Origin: Neorhizobium sp. SOG26
GTDB lineage: Bacteria; Pseudomonadota; Alphaproteobacteria; Rhizobiales; Rhizobiaceae
Length of the DNA stretch: 64,000 nucleotides
Reading direction: 5' to 3'
Assembly (NCBI RefSeq): GCF_003491345.1
Contig: NZ_CP025512.1
Span: 2,046,001 to 2,110,000, forward strand
Positions 1 through 9,250 of the stretch are shown here, one piece after another. The notes under the pieces were generated by a model. The model had not been told where the DNA came from. It did no database searches and was given only the letters and a program-made list of their open reading frames with translations. Made by a program: the position numbers and the translations under genes. Position 1 is the first letter of the stretch. Each line of letters begins with the position of its first letter.

Positions 1-510
1 GGTGGCAAGCGTGCCGTGCGCCGGGCCGGTGCCGCCGCCGAGCATGCAGGTGACGCCGCTCATCAGCGCCTCCTCGATCTGCTGCGGGCAGATGTAGTGA
101 ATATGCGCGTCCATGCCGCCGGCCGTCAGGATCTTGCCTTCGCCGGCAATCGCTTCCGTGGATGGGCCGACGATGATTGTCACGCCCGGCTGGGTATCCG
201 GATTGCCGGCCTTGCCGATGGCATGGATGCGGCCATCCTTGAGGCCCACATCGGCCTTGTAGATGCCGCTATGGTCAACGATCAGCGCATTCGTGATGAC
301 GGTATCCACCGCCCCCTCGGCCCGTGTCGCCTGGCTCTGGCCCATGCCATCGCGGATCACCTTGCCGCCGCCGAACTTCACCTCCTCACCATAGGTGGTG
401 AAGTCCTTCTCCACCTCGATGAAAAGCTCGGTATCGGCGAGACGCACCTTGTCTCCGGTGGTGGGGCCGAACATGGAGGCATAAGCCGCGCGGGACATCT
501 TGTGGGGCAT
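1..510 (-). CDS. ureC: Urease subunit alpha, N-terminal part
   Basis: This is the catalytic subunit of urease, a nickel enzyme that hydrolyses urea to ammonia and carbamate in the cytoplasm. The visible 170 residues begin [20 protein letters not shown] and contain the conserved [11 protein letters not shown] stretch, [12 protein letters not shown], and near the edge [12 protein letters not shown], whose HIH pair supplies two nickel ligands in this amidohydrolase family. The remainder, with the carbamylated lysine and other ligands, lies beyond the left edge. It is the fourth structural gene of the minus-strand cluster and starts 51 bases after the LprI-like ORF. No start other than this ATG fits the family N-terminus. 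Confidence 0.97.
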   Translation of the reverse strand, partial: MPHKMSRAAYASMFGPTTGDKVRLADTELFIEVEKDFTTYGEEVKFGGGKVIRDGMGQSQATRAEGAVDTVITNALIVDHSGIYKADVGLKDGRIHAIGKAGNPDTQPGVTIIVGPSTEAIAGEGKILTAGGMDAHIHYICPQQIEEALMSGVTCMLGGGTGPAHGTLAT

Positions 511-561
511 GGGCGGTCTACCTTGTCAAAGCGGGTCGGGTCATCGTCTGCAACGACCGTT

Positions 562-897
562 CTAGAGATTGTCGGCGAGAGCCTTGAGTTCGTCGGTGCG
601 CTTGCGCGTCAGCTCAGCCTGGCATTCGGCATTGAGTTGCGGCTCCATGGTGCCGCCATGCGCCTGATAAGCGAAGGCCTCGCACCAGGAATCCCGATAG
701 GCCACCCAGGCACGCTGCGCCTTTACCAGCGCCGTGTCTAAACCCGCCTGCCCTTCCCCGGCATCGGCATCACGCGCCTTGGTCAATTTGCGCAGCGCCT
801 GGTATTCGGCGTTCAGCGCCCTGTCGGCTTCGGCGAGGTCTTCACCGGCACACATGGTCATCTCGATCTGCGTCTGCGGGAAAAGGACCCGTTTCAC
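562..897 (-). CDS. LprI/DUF1311-like protein in the urease cluster
   Basis: The 111 residues resemble the lysozyme-inhibitor LprI-like (DUF1311) domain: [17 protein letters not shown], a central [13 protein letters not shown] and a final [12 protein letters not shown], with three cysteines in the usual places. Family members are normally exported and carry a signal peptide, but this ORF starts (GTG overlapping the ureB TGA by 4 bases) almost at the beginning of the mature domain, so no export signal is visible and no longer start exists in this frame. It may be a truncated or cytoplasmic variant. Translational coupling to ureB suggests co-expression; a role in urease is not established by the sequence. 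Confidence 0.7.
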   Translation of the reverse strand: MKRVLFPQTQIEMTMCAGEDLAEADRALNAEYQALRKLTKARDADAGEGQAGLDTALVKAQRAWVAYRDSWCEAFAYQAHGGTMEPQLNAECQAELTRKRTDELKALADNL

Positions 898-1199
898 AAG
901 GCACCCATGATCTTCTGCTGGAAGCCGTAAACGGCACGGCGACCCGACAGCGGAATGAGCGTTACCTGCCGCGTCTGGCCGGGCTCGAACCGCACCGCCG
1001 TGCCTGCGGGGATATCAAGCCGCATGCCGCGCGCTTTCTCGCGATCGAAGGCCAAGCCGTTGTTCGTCTCATAGAAATGGTAGTGGCTGCCGACCTGGAC
1101 CGGGCGATCGCCGGTATTCGACACCTCGATCGTGACGGTCGGCGCGCCGGCATTCAGCTCGATTTCGCCTGTTGCGGCAATGACTTCACCAGGGATCAT
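894..1199 (-). CDS. ureB: Urease subunit beta
   Basis: UreB is a structural subunit of the urease trimer of UreABC heterotrimers. The 101 residues start [18 protein letters not shown] and include the conserved [10 protein letters not shown] and [18 protein letters not shown] stretches; the length matches the separate beta subunits of bacterial ureases. The gene lies 19 bases after ureA and its stop overlaps the GTG of the next ORF. It is transcribed with ureD, ureA and ureC on the minus strand. Confidence 0.97.
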   Translation of the reverse strand: MIPGEVIAATGEIELNAGAPTVTIEVSNTGDRPVQVGSHYHFYETNNGLAFDREKARGMRLDIPAGTAVRFEPGQTRQVTLIPLSGRRAVYGFQQKIMGAL

Positions 1200-1218
1200 G
1201 AATCAATCTCCCAACGCG

Positions 1219-1521
1219 TTAACGGATCGGTTCATGGACGGTGACAAGCTTGGTGCCGTCGGGAAACGTCGCCTCGACCTGCACGTCGTGGATCATCTCG
1301 GGGATGCCTTCCATCACCTGGTCGCGGGTGATGACATGCGCACCGGCCTCCATCAGGTCCGCAACCGAACGGCCGTCACGCGCGCCTTCGACGACGAAGT
1401 CGGTGATCAGGGCGATCGCTTCCGGGTAGTTCAACTTCACGCCGCGCTCCAGCCGGCGACGGGCAACCATGGCTGCCATGGAAATCAGCAGCTTGTCTTT
1501 TTCTCGTGGCGTCAGGTTCAT
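1219..1521 (-). CDS. ureA: Urease subunit gamma
   Basis: UreA is the smallest urease structural subunit. The 100 residues begin [20 protein letters not shown] and carry the family features [20 protein letters not shown] and [19 protein letters not shown]. Full length. It sits 34 bases after ureD and 19 bases before ureB, the standard order ureD-A-B-C of rhizobia. The accessory genes ureE, ureF and ureG are not in the visible part and would be expected beyond the left edge. Confidence 0.97.
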   Translation of the reverse strand: MNLTPREKDKLLISMAAMVARRRLERGVKLNYPEAIALITDFVVEGARDGRSVADLMEAGAHVITRDQVMEGIPEMIHDVQVEATFPDGTKLVTVHEPIR

Positions 1522-1555
1522 TGGGGTACCGCTTCGGGATGCAGGTTCGGCAAGG

Positions 1556-2380
1556 TCAGATGTTCCAGACTTTCGGCACTGGAGCGCCGTTACGCAATAC
1601 GGAAATTACCGGTGTCAGGATTTTCCTCAGAGCATATCCATCGGCGGCAACAAGACGCGCGATGATCTTGCCGTTCCAGGTGCTTGCGCCACCGGCCGTA
1701 CCTTCCAGGCACGCCCGCAGCTTCGGAAGAAGCGCGTCGGTCAGTGGCCCGGCATAGAAAAGTGTCGCGAAGGCGACCCGGCCGGAGAGCACCGCCGTTG
1801 CCCGGGTCAGGCGCTCGATCTCGCCGTCGAGCTTCATTTCTTCGGCATGGAGAAGTTTGCCATCGCGGCGGATGCGCCAGCGGTCGCGGAACGTGCCGTT
1901 GGCAACAGCCTCCCCCATTGCCTTGCGGCCAAGCAGAACGGCCTCGACGGCCAGGAATTCGGAAGTATCGGAAAGCTCGACATCAAGCCGCCGCGTCAGC
2001 GACGCCTGGTCGAAGAGGATGGTTTCCTGTGGCAGCCAATGCACCGATGCGCTGGGCCCGACGGAAATCCGGGTGGAAACCGAAGCGGTGTCGGCGGATG
2101 CCTTGTAGATCTTTTCGTTCGCCTGCGTCGTCACCGAAAGCCGGGTAGAAGCCGCGGCGGCGACGGACCATTCGATCACGTCGCCGCCCGTCAGTCCCCC
2201 TGACGTATTGATGAGGATCGCCTCCATTTCAGGCGAAAACGTTTCCGGAAGGCGAATTTTTGCGCAGCCTTCCTGGAAAAATTCGGCAAGCCGCGTGCGC
2301 CCGCCGAAAGCCTTGGTTACAAGGCGCCCTTTGCCCCTTGCCCGCTGCGGCGCATATCGATCGGCTGGTTGCTGCTGCAC
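1556..2380 (-). CDS. ureD: Urease accessory protein UreD
   Basis: UreD (UreH) is a scaffold that binds apo-urease together with UreF and UreG for nickel insertion. The protein has the typical [43 protein letters not shown] and [10 protein letters not shown] segments. I chose the GTG at 2380, which follows an AGGGG ribosome binding site by six bases and gives 274 residues, the usual family length; the longer in-frame reading would add 45 residues unlike any UreD. This start lies inside the 3' end of the upstream esterase gene (64-base same-strand overlap in another frame), so the two are probably co-transcribed. Confidence 0.93.
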   Translation of the reverse strand: MQQQPADRYAPQRARGKGRLVTKAFGGRTRLAEFFQEGCAKIRLPETFSPEMEAILINTSGGLTGGDVIEWSVAAAASTRLSVTTQANEKIYKASADTASVSTRISVGPSASVHWLPQETILFDQASLTRRLDVELSDTSEFLAVEAVLLGRKAMGEAVANGTFRDRWRIRRDGKLLHAEEMKLDGEIERLTRATAVLSGRVAFATLFYAGPLTDALLPKLRACLEGTAGGASTWNGKIIARLVAADGYALRKILTPVISVLRNGAPVPKVWNI

Positions 2381-3534
2381 GATGTCCCCTGAAGCTCCGC
2401 CTGCATCTGGCAATCCGATGCAACGGCTGTGCCAGACTTGGGCGTTGCGCCGCCCTTCGCGGGAGAAGCAGTGGCAATCATATCCGTGCTGTCGGCCTTG
2501 CCGAAGAAATCCCACATCCGCGAGGCAGGATCAATACTCGTTTCGAACGAAGGCTTGCTCGGGGCAACCGCGGCAACCTTGGTGACGCTCGCCGCGCTAT
2601 CCTTTGCGGCTGCAAGCACCGCTTCCGTCGCCGGAGCAGGCTTTGGCCATTCGTGGCCGCCGTTTTCGAAGGTATATGCGGCGATGCGCGCGCCGTTCTT
2701 GCAGGTGCCGTAGAGGCTGAAGATCACGCCGTCGGCCCTCTTGGAGTCGCCGTTGCCGGTGCAGCCATCAAGCTCCGTCCAGCGCTGCACGGCGGTTTTG
2801 AAACTGTACTGCCAATAAGCCTTGCCGCCACCGCCATAGGGGTTCGCGTGGTCCTTCACACCCGCAAAGGCGATGATCGAGATCGGCTTGGCCGGGCTGC
2901 AGTTGGCCTTGTCCGGCCCCCACTTTCCATCGCTCTGCACCGGGCGGCCGGCGCGCAGCGAATGAACGAAGCCAGCGGCCGAAAACACGTCCTGGCCGGA
3001 GCAGAGGAAGGCGGACAACATGCGTCCGCCACCGGAATAACCGGAGGCATAAATCCGCGACGGATCCACGCAGAACTCCTCCTTCACCGTATCGATCGCG
3101 GCGTGGATATAGCTGATCTCGTCGCGGCCGCCTTCCTGGGTCGTCACGTAAGGGACGTTCCAGGCGTAGGTTCCGGAGGCGTTACCCGGAAGGCTGCCCT
3201 GCAAGGCGACGGCGATGAAGCCATTTTTCTCCGCAACCTTGTCCCAGGAGCTTCTGTTCAGCTGGGATTCAGGATTGCTGTGGCTACCATGGAGATCGAA
3301 GACAACAGGGACCTTGTCCTTGCCGGTGTAACCAGAAGGAATGAAATAGACAGCGCGGCGCGGCGCGCCATCATCCGTCTCGATGGTCATCACGTGACGG
3401 CCTGGTTGAAGAGGTTGGCCGCAACCTGCAAAAGCGCCGCCGGTCATGGCGCCAAAAAAAACAGCTCCAACGGCAAAACTGCGTGCGAGAGCTGAACGTG
3501 AGAAGGTACCGGCAACGCAAGCAAAAGCCATCAA
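2317..3534 (-). CDS. Exported esterase of the PHB depolymerase/LpqC family
   Basis: The protein is an alpha/beta hydrolase of the poly(3-hydroxybutyrate) depolymerase-like (LpqC, COG3509) family. It has a hydrophobic N-terminus ending AGGAFAG-like before about residue 37 (probable signal peptide), an oxyanion segment [11 protein letters not shown] (about 78-87), the nucleophile in GYSGGG (Ser167), an acid candidate at Asp228 and the catalytic histidine in GGHEWP (His294). After residue 300 there is an Ala/Ser/Lys-rich tail of about 100 residues that is outside the catalytic domain. Substrate cannot be told; polyesters, short-chain esters or plant phenolic esters are all handled by relatives. 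Its 3' end overlaps ureD. Confidence 0.8.
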   Translation of the reverse strand: MMAFACVAGTFSRSALARSFAVGAVFFGAMTGGAFAGCGQPLQPGRHVMTIETDDGAPRRAVYFIPSGYTGKDKVPVVFDLHGSHSNPESQLNRSSWDKVAEKNGFIAVALQGSLPGNASGTYAWNVPYVTTQEGGRDEISYIHAAIDTVKEEFCVDPSRIYASGYSGGGRMLSAFLCSGQDVFSAAGFVHSLRAGRPVQSDGKWGPDKANCSPAKPISIIAFAGVKDHANPYGGGGKAYWQYSFKTAVQRWTELDGCTGNGDSKRADGVIFSLYGTCKNGARIAAYTFENGGHEWPKPAPATEAVLAAAKDSAASVTKVAAVAPSKPSFETSIDPASRMWDFFGKADSTDMIATASPAKGGATPKSGTAVASDCQMQAELQGTSCSSNQPIDMRRSGQGAKGAL

Positions 3535-3847
3535 CGCCTCATGGTGGGTGCTGTGTGTTCGTTATATGCGGGGTACATGCCCTGACTGGATCGGTGTGCC
3601 CAACCCGTCCGATGCAGTGTATCTAACACAGCTAAAAAGCCTTTAACAGGAACGATTTGTTGCACCCTGTCCCAAACATTCACCAGTAAATACTGGCGAT
3701 ATACACGCCCGGTTTGCCGCGTTTCTGCCGCATCTGCCATCGTCCTTAGGTATAACGGCACAGTCTTGCCATCTTCGTTGACACATTCCTAACGGCAGCC
3801 GCTTCGGGCAGGTAACTCGGCTCGATATGGCGACCGCTTCTGCTCCT
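3535..3847. other. Intergenic stretch without a convincing gene
   Basis: The divergent space between the esterase and the GH13 gene. A 76-residue minus-strand frame runs through 3531-3761 but overlaps the esterase start, has no ribosome binding site and no recognisable motif. I see no RNA gene or repeat here; it should contain the esterase promoter. Confidence 0.5.
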
Positions 3848-3872
3848 GGAACAAAATCGCGATAAACGGATT
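3848..3872 (+). promoter_or_regulatory. Possible EcfG/RpoE2-type promoter of the treS-like gene
   Basis: GGAAC at 3848-3852, 18 bases, then TT (GATT at 3869-3872). This fits the S. meliloti RpoE2 consensus (GGAAC-N18/19-TT) but not the stricter CGTT form. It ends 33 bases before the gene start. Confidence 0.45.
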
Positions 3873-3904
3873 GCCCCCGGGACCCCCATCCCAGGAGCTA
3901 CCGC

Positions 3905-5566
3905 GTGATCAACGACCTCTGGTACAAGAACGCCGTCATTTATTGCCTGTCCGTCGAGACCTTCATGGATGCCAATGGCGACGGTGTCGGGGACTTCCAG
4001 GGGCTACAACGACGTCTCGATTACCTCGCGGGTCTCGGCGTCACGGCGATCTGGCTGATGCCCTTCCAGGTCTCCCCGCAGAAGGACGACGGCTATGACG
4101 TGTCCGACTACTACAATGTCGATCCGCGCTACGGCACGCTGGGCGACTTCGTGGAGTTCACCCATGGCGCCAAGCAGCGCGGCATCCGCGTGCTGATCGA
4201 CCTCGTCGTCAACCACACCTCCGACCAGCACCCCTGGTTCCAGCAGGCGCGCAGCGACCCGAACTCGTTCTACCGCGACTGGTATGTCTGGTCGGACAAG
4301 AAGCCGGCCAATGCCGACGAAGGCATGGTCTTTCCCGGGGTGCAGAAAACCACCTGGACCTATGACGAGAAGGCCAAGCAGTATTACTTCCACCGCTTTT
4401 TCAAGTTCCAGCCGGACCTCAACACCGCCAACCCGCATGTTCAGGCGGAGATCCTGAAGATCATGGGCTTCTGGATCCAGCTCGGCGTGTCCGGCTTCCG
4501 GATGGATGCCGTTCCCTTCGTGATCGACGAGAAAGGCGCCGAGGTCACCAAATCCAAGCCGCAATACGACATGCTGCGGACCTTCCGCGAGTTCCTGCAG
4601 TGGCGCCAGGGTGACTCCGTCATTCTCGCGGAAGCCAATGTGGTGCCGAAGGAGACGCTGAAATATTTCGGCGATGATGGCGACCGCATGCAGATGATGT
4701 TCAACTTCCACGTCAACCAGGCGATGTTCTACGCACTGGCGGCAGCCGATGCCGAGCCACTTGCCAAGGCCATCAACGAGACGCGCGACCGGCCGGCAAC
4801 CGGCCAGTGGGGCCTATTCCTGCGCAACCACGACGAGCTCGACCTTGGGCGCCTGACGGAAAAGCAGCGCCAGAAGGTGTTTCAGGAGTTCGGGCCGGAC
4901 AAGGACATGCAGCTTTACGACCGCGGCATCCGCCGGCGCCTGGCGCCGATGCTGCAGAATGACCGGCGGCGGCTGGAACTCGCCTACAGCCTGATGTTCT
5001 CACTGCCGGGAACCCCGGTGATCCGTTATGGCGACGAGATCGGCATGGGTGACGACCTGTCGCTACCCGAGCGCAACTGCGCCCGCACACCGATGCAATG
5101 GTCGGACGAACCGCATGGCGGTTTCACCAAGAGCAACAAGCCGGTGCTGCCGGTGATCAGCGGCGGCCCATTCGGTTTTGAGCACCTGAACGTGGCGCAT
5201 CAGCGCCGGGAAACGAATTCGCTCCTCAACTGGACGGAGCGGCTGATCCGCATGCGTAAGGAAGCGCCCGAGATTGGCGTCGGCGTCTGCACGCCGGTCG
5301 AGACGAGCGACAAGGGCGTGCTGGCGCTGCGGTATGACTGGCGCGGCAACTCTGTGCTGCTGATCCATAACCTCAAGTCGGTGCCGATCGAAGTGACCTT
5401 CGACGTCGGGCTGGAGGAGCACGGGAACAAACTGATCGACATCGCCGACCACGCCAACACCGAGGCCGGCGAGAACGGCAAGCACAAGCTCCTGCTCGAC
5501 GCATATGGGTATCGCTGGTTCCGCGTCGGCGGGCTCGACTACCTTCTGCGGCGAACGGAGGTTTAA
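3905..5566 (+). CDS. treS: GH13 alpha-amylase family enzyme, trehalose synthase-like
   Basis: A 553-residue GH13 enzyme resembling maltose alpha-D-glucosyltransferase (trehalose synthase), which interconverts maltose and trehalose in the cytoplasm. The (beta/alpha)8 barrel starts WYKNAVIYCLSVETF; catalytic residues are Asp201 (GFRMDAVPF), Glu243 (ILAEANV) and Asp310 (RNHDELD), and the conserved NHTSDQHPWF and RTPMQW motifs of the TreS/oligoglucosidase group are present. It lacks the C-terminal maltokinase domain found in some TreS fusions. The GTG start follows an AGGAG by seven bases. Monocistronic, divergent from the esterase. An alternative is a related alpha-glucosidase acting on other short glucans; the family is secure, the exact reaction less so. 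Confidence 0.8.
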   Translation: MINDLWYKNAVIYCLSVETFMDANGDGVGDFQGLQRRLDYLAGLGVTAIWLMPFQVSPQKDDGYDVSDYYNVDPRYGTLGDFVEFTHGAKQRGIRVLIDLVVNHTSDQHPWFQQARSDPNSFYRDWYVWSDKKPANADEGMVFPGVQKTTWTYDEKAKQYYFHRFFKFQPDLNTANPHVQAEILKIMGFWIQLGVSGFRMDAVPFVIDEKGAEVTKSKPQYDMLRTFREFLQWRQGDSVILAEANVVPKETLKYFGDDGDRMQMMFNFHVNQAMFYALAAADAEPLAKAINETRDRPATGQWGLFLRNHDELDLGRLTEKQRQKVFQEFGPDKDMQLYDRGIRRRLAPMLQNDRRRLELAYSLMFSLPGTPVIRYGDEIGMGDDLSLPERNCARTPMQWSDEPHGGFTKSNKPVLPVISGGPFGFEHLNVAHQRRETNSLLNWTERLIRMRKEAPEIGVGVCTPVETSDKGVLALRYDWRGNSVLLIHNLKSVPIEVTFDVGLEEHGNKLIDIADHANTEAGENGKHKLLLDAYGYRWFRVGGLDYLLRRTEV

Positions 5567-5628
5567 GGGAAGAGCGTCAAGGATGACCAGTGCCCATGTC
5601 TACAGGCACTGGCTCCAATCAGTCCGCG

Positions 5629-5865
5629 TCAGTGGGTGACGCCGGAGGCAAAATAGGCAGCGAGCGCCGGATCTTCTTCCAGATGGATCCGCCACTGGTC
5701 AGCGTCGATCTGGCCCGACCGGTAGCACTGGACAAGAAGTTCCTGCTCCCGGGTCAGCAGCGGCGGGTGCGCCTCATTCGCGACGACCTTTTCCGGGTCT
5801 GCGAGGCCTACCTCGACCAGGAAGCTGGTGATGGTGCCTTTGATATCTGAGACGTGCAATGACAT
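5629..5865 (-). CDS. Small conserved hypothetical protein
   Basis: A 78-residue protein starting MSLHVSDIKGTITSF, with mixed charge and no membrane segment or signal peptide; I do not recognise a family. The ATG at 5865 has AGGAG nine bases upstream; a longer frame reaches 5976 but would run into the livK terminator. It has its own stress-type promoter candidate at 5894-5918, which lies after the livK terminator, so it is probably transcribed separately from the liv operon. Confidence 0.6.
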   Translation of the reverse strand: MSLHVSDIKGTITSFLVEVGLADPEKVVANEAHPPLLTREQELLVQCYRSGQIDADQWRIHLEEDPALAAYFASGVTH

Positions 5866-5893
5866 GGGGCTGTTCTCCTGTTGTGCAGAAACC

Positions 5894-5918
5894 AACCCGT
5901 TTTCCCGGCGAATGTTCC
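5894..5918 (-). promoter_or_regulatory. EcfG/RpoE2-type promoter candidate
   Basis: On the minus strand GGAAC (5918-5914), 17 bases, GTT (5896-5894), 29 bases before the ATG of the 78-residue protein. It lies downstream of the livK terminator. Confidence 0.6.
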
Positions 5919-5962
5919 GATCGTGGGCGCTTGGGTGGCGCTCGCCGTCATGCCTGAACGCG

Positions 5963-5986
5963 AAAAAGCCCGGCAACGCCGGGCTT
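5963..5986 (-). terminator. Rho-independent terminator after livK
   Basis: Perfect 8-bp stem AGCCCGGC/GCCGGGCT (5967-5974 and 5978-5985) with a 3-base loop, followed on the minus strand by a run of five T. It lies 39 bases after the livK stop. Confidence 0.85.
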
Positions 5987-6024
5987 CTCCAAAAGATCGA
6001 GATGATCTGGCCAGATGGCCGAAA

Positions 6025-7140
6025 TCACATCTCGGTGTAGGTGTACTTGCCGTCGGCGCCCTTGCCCCACTTGTACATGACGTAGTCCGGACGGGTGATG
6101 TCGCCCTTTTCGTCGAAGCCGAGTTCGCCGATCGCGGTCTTCCACGGACCGGAAGACTTGATGGTTTCGGCAACCTTTTCGCTTTCGGTCGTGCCGGCCT
6201 TCTCCGCAGCCTGTGCGATAACCTGGAGGGCAGCGTAGGCGTAGAGCGTGTAGGCTTCCGGCTCGAAGCCAGACTTGCGGAACTTCTCGACGAGTTCAGT
6301 CGCAGCCGGATTCTTGCGCGGATCCGGAGCAAACGTCATCAGCGTGCCGTCAACAGCGTCGCCAGCGATCGAAGCAAGTTCGTTCGAAACGATACCATCA
6401 CCCGACATCATCGGAGCTTGGATGCCCTGGTCCTTCATCTGGCGCATGATCAGGCCAGCTTCGGTGTGCAGACCGCCCCAGTAGACGAGCGTAACGCCAG
6501 CCTGCTTCATCTTGGCGATCAGAGCCGAATAGTCCTTGTCGCCCGGCGTTACGCCCTCGTAGATGACTTCCTTCAGGCCAGCTTCGTTCATGGCCTTCTT
6601 GGTTTCGTCGGCAAGACCCTGGCCGTAAGGCGTCTTGTCGTGAACGATGGCGATCTTGCCGTCCTTGAAGTTGTCGACGATGTACTTGCCGGCAACGCCG
6701 CCCTGCTGGTCGTCACGGCCGCAGGTACGGAACGTGTTCCACAGGCCGCGCTCGGTGAAGACCGGGTTGGTCGAGGCCGGGCTCACCTGGAGGATGCCGT
6801 TTTCAGCGTAGACTTCCGAAGCCGGGATCGAAACGCCGGAGTTGAAGTGGCCGATGACGTACTTCACGCCATCGGACGCGAACTTGTTGGCAACCGAAAC
6901 GCCCTGCTTGGCGTCGGATACGTCGTCGCCGAGAACGATCTTGATCATCTCGCCGTTGATGCCGCCAGCAGCATTGATGTCTGCAGCAGCCTGTTCAGCA
7001 CCCTTCTGGAGCTGTGCGCCGAAGGCCGCGTTCGGGCCCGTGACCGGTCCGCCAACGCCAACGAGAATATCAGCCCATGCGCTGCCGCTGAAAGCGACCA
7101 TGGCGGTCAGCGCAACAGCCGAAAGAAGAGACTTCTTCAT
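6025..7140 (-). CDS. livK: Branched-chain amino acid ABC transporter substrate-binding protein
   Basis: A 371-residue periplasmic binding protein of the LivJ/LivK (BraC) type that captures leucine, isoleucine, valine and, in rhizobia, a broad range of other amino acids. The signal peptide runs [23 protein letters not shown] with cleavage before DILVGVGGP. The type I periplasmic fold motifs [26 protein letters not shown] and [12 protein letters not shown] are present. It is the last gene of the transport operon (order H-M-G-F-DUF6867-K as in the rhizobial bra operon, where it is called braC), 140 bases after DUF6867, and ends in a strong terminator. GGGAG precedes the ATG. Confidence 0.95.
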   Translation of the reverse strand: MKKSLLSAVALTAMVAFSGSAWADILVGVGGPVTGPNAAFGAQLQKGAEQAAADINAAGGINGEMIKIVLGDDVSDAKQGVSVANKFASDGVKYVIGHFNSGVSIPASEVYAENGILQVSPASTNPVFTERGLWNTFRTCGRDDQQGGVAGKYIVDNFKDGKIAIVHDKTPYGQGLADETKKAMNEAGLKEVIYEGVTPGDKDYSALIAKMKQAGVTLVYWGGLHTEAGLIMRQMKDQGIQAPMMSGDGIVSNELASIAGDAVDGTLMTFAPDPRKNPAATELVEKFRKSGFEPEAYTLYAYAALQVIAQAAEKAGTTESEKVAETIKSSGPWKTAIGELGFDEKGDITRPDYVMYKWGKGADGKYTYTEM

Positions 7141-7280
7141 TGATTTACTCCCAGTTTTTTTAAGCGGGTCGAGTTAGTTAGCCCAGGACGATACCCACCA
7201 TGATCGTCCCGGTAATTGTTCCCTCAGGTTCCAGTTCTTGGATTTACCTGGAGCAATCTGAGGGCAGAAAACTCAAGCTG

Positions 7281-7634
7281 TCAATGCTTCTTCTTCCACC
7301 CGAAAGCGGAAGTCGGCTCGTACAGCCAGTAGTAGTTCTGCACCATCTGGCGCGTCCTGCGGATGCGGAAGCCGGCAATCGAAAACACCAGCAACACCAC
7401 CACGTCGAGGATGTAATAGGTGGCGTTGATGAACGGTCCCTCGAACAGCGCGAAATGCATGAAACGCATCACGATGGCGAGAAGCAGCGTATAGACGACG
7501 ACCGTGCCAAGCCCGCTCCAGCCCTCGGCCACAGCCTTGCCGGTGCGCCATGCCGTCCAGAAGCCGAGGAGCAGCACCAGGAAGCGGAGCACGAAGTGCA
7601 CGCCATCGGCTTCTTCAAAGAAAAGTCCCTGCAT
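7281..7634 (-). CDS. DUF6867 family membrane protein in the liv operon
   Basis: A 117-residue protein with three hydrophobic segments (about 14-27, 41-58 and 69-88) and a conserved C-terminal tail VQNYYWLYEPTSAFGWKKKH. It matches what I know as DUF6867, a family found between livF and livK in Rhizobiales. Function unknown; position suggests an accessory membrane component of the amino acid transporter. It starts nine bases after livF. Confidence 0.75.
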   Translation of the reverse strand: MQGLFFEEADGVHFVLRFLVLLLGFWTAWRTGKAVAEGWSGLGTVVVYTLLLAIVMRFMHFALFEGPFINATYYILDVVVLLVFSIAGFRIRRTRQMVQNYYWLYEPTSAFGWKKKH

Positions 7635-7643
7635 GTCGAACTC

Positions 7644-8372
7644 CTAATGCCTTCCGCCTTCGAGATAAGCCGCACGCACTTCCGGATTGGCGAGAAGCTC
7701 CTTGCCCGATCCCGACATGGTGACCTTGCCGTTGACCATGACGTAAGCCCGGTCGGAAAGCTTGAGCGCGGCAAAGGCGTTCTGCTCGACGAGGAACACG
7801 GTAAGTGCCTCTTCCGTGTTCAGTTTCTTGATCGCCTCGAAGATGCCCTTGACGATCAGCGGTGCGAGACCGAGCGAGGGCTCGTCCAGCAGGAGAAGCT
7901 TCGGACGCGCCATCAGCGCTCGGCCGATCGACAGCATCTGCTGCTCGCCACCTGACAGGGTACCGCCACGCTGGCTCTGACGCTCCTTGAGCCTCGGAAA
8001 CAGCGTGAAGATCTTCTCGACGTCTTCCTTGAAGAATTTCAGGTTGTCGAGATTGGCGCCCATCTGCAGGTTTTCCAGCACCGTCATGCGCGGGAAGATG
8101 CGCCGGCCTTCGGGCGACTGGGCAATGCGCTTGCGCGCGATCAGATGGGTCGGAAGTTTGGTGATGTCCTCGCCGTCGAAGATCACCTGGCCATGGCGCG
8201 CCTGCGGGCTGCCACAGATGGTCATCATCAGGGTGGACTTGCCGGCACCGTTGGCGCCGATGAGACTGACGATCTCGCCGCGGTTGACCTCGACATCGAC
8301 ACCTGCAAGCGCGCGAATGTTCCCGTAATAGGTTTCGACGCCCTGCACCTTAAGAAGCGCTTCACCGGCCAT
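7644..8372 (-). CDS. livF: Branched-chain amino acid ABC transporter ATP-binding protein LivF
   Basis: One of the two ATPases of the LivHMGF importer. The 242 residues hold Walker A GANGAGKST (39-47), the signature LSGGEQQM, Walker B LLLLDEPSLGLAP and the switch histidine region replaced by VEQN as in LivF proteins. Its ATG shares one base with the livG TGA (TGATG), so the two are translationally coupled. Rhizobial name braG. Confidence 0.96.
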   Translation of the reverse strand: MAGEALLKVQGVETYYGNIRALAGVDVEVNRGEIVSLIGANGAGKSTLMMTICGSPQARHGQVIFDGEDITKLPTHLIARKRIAQSPEGRRIFPRMTVLENLQMGANLDNLKFFKEDVEKIFTLFPRLKERQSQRGGTLSGGEQQMLSIGRALMARPKLLLLDEPSLGLAPLIVKGIFEAIKKLNTEEALTVFLVEQNAFAALKLSDRAYVMVNGKVTMSGSGKELLANPEVRAAYLEGGRH

Positions 8373-9250
8373 CAGTGATCGCCTCCCTCGAGTTCCACTG
8401 CAATTACCTCTTCCACCTCGTCATCCTCGACACCGAGATAGGCGGCGATGACCTTCGGGTCGTTCTTCACGTGATCTGGCGTCCCGTCAGAAATCTTCTG
8501 GCCGTATTCCAGCACCACGACGTGATCCGAGATCTCCATGACGACAGACATGTCGTGCTCGATCAGCAGGATCGAAACGCCCTCGTCGCGGATCGCGTAG
8601 AGAAGCGTGTTAAGCGCTGCCGATTCCCGCGGATTGAGGCCCGCGGCAGGCTCATCGAGGCAAAGGAGTTCGGGACCGGTGCACATGGCACGGGCGATTT
8701 CGAGACGACGCTGCGCGCCATACGGCAGGTCGCCGGCCGGGTCGTCGGCGCGATCGATGAGTTCCGCCTTCTCCAGCCAGTAGCTTGCCTTGTCGATCGC
8801 AGCCTTGGCCGCATTGCGATAGGCCGGCAGGCCAAGCAGGCCGAGAATGGTGTAGCCGGACGCCTTCATCAGCGCGTTGTGCTGCGCCACCAGCAGGTTT
8901 TCCAGCACGGTGAGGCCCGAAAAGAGCCGGATGTTCTGGAAGGTACGGGCAACCTTGGCGGATTTGGTGATCTCGAAATCGTTCAAGCGCTCGAGAAGGT
9001 GTTCCTTCCCGTCCCGCTGCCGAAGCGTGATCATGCCCATCGTCGGCTTGTAGAAGCCGGTGATGCAGTTGAAGACGGTCGTCTTGCCGGCTCCGTTCGG
9101 GCCGATCAGCGCGGTGATCTCGCCGCGCCGGGCTTCGAAGGAGAGGTCGTTGATGGCCATCAGGCCACCGAACTTCATCGACAGGTGCTCGACCTTGAGA
9201 AGGGTGTCGCCAGTAGTATTGGACGTCATCATGTCTGTTCCGAAGGTCAT
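8372..9250 (-). CDS. livG: Branched-chain amino acid ABC transporter ATP-binding protein LivG
   Basis: The second ATPase of the importer. It has Walker [10 protein letters not shown] near residue 50, the LivG-type signature [13 protein letters not shown], Walker [14 protein letters not shown] and the switch motif LLIEHDM. I chose the ATG at 9250, which shares one base with the livM stop (TGATG); a TTG codon just before it is in frame but unlikely. A C-terminal acidic extension ([13 protein letters not shown]) follows the conserved GxPxxV-type end. Rhizobial name braF. Confidence 0.95.
   Translation of the reverse strand: MTFGTDMMTSNTTGDTLLKVEHLSMKFGGLMAINDLSFEARRGEITALIGPNGAGKTTVFNCITGFYKPTMGMITLRQRDGKEHLLERLNDFEITKSAKVARTFQNIRLFSGLTVLENLLVAQHNALMKASGYTILGLLGLPAYRNAAKAAIDKASYWLEKAELIDRADDPAGDLPYGAQRRLEIARAMCTGPELLCLDEPAAGLNPRESAALNTLLYAIRDEGVSILLIEHDMSVVMEISDHVVVLEYGQKISDGTPDHVKNDPKVIAAYLGVEDDEVEEVIAVELEGGDH

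Noticed and set aside
2260..3495. A 411-codon plus-strand frame
   Set aside because: It lies wholly opposite the esterase gene, which has the catalytic motifs; the plus frame has no ribosome binding site or recognisable domain. High-GC antisense shadow.
3531..3761. 76-residue minus-strand ORF upstream of the esterase
   Set aside because: Overlaps the esterase start, weak start signals, no recognisable family.
3778..3783. TTGACA hexamer upstream of the treS-like gene
   Set aside because: No reasonable -10 hexamer 16-18 bases downstream.
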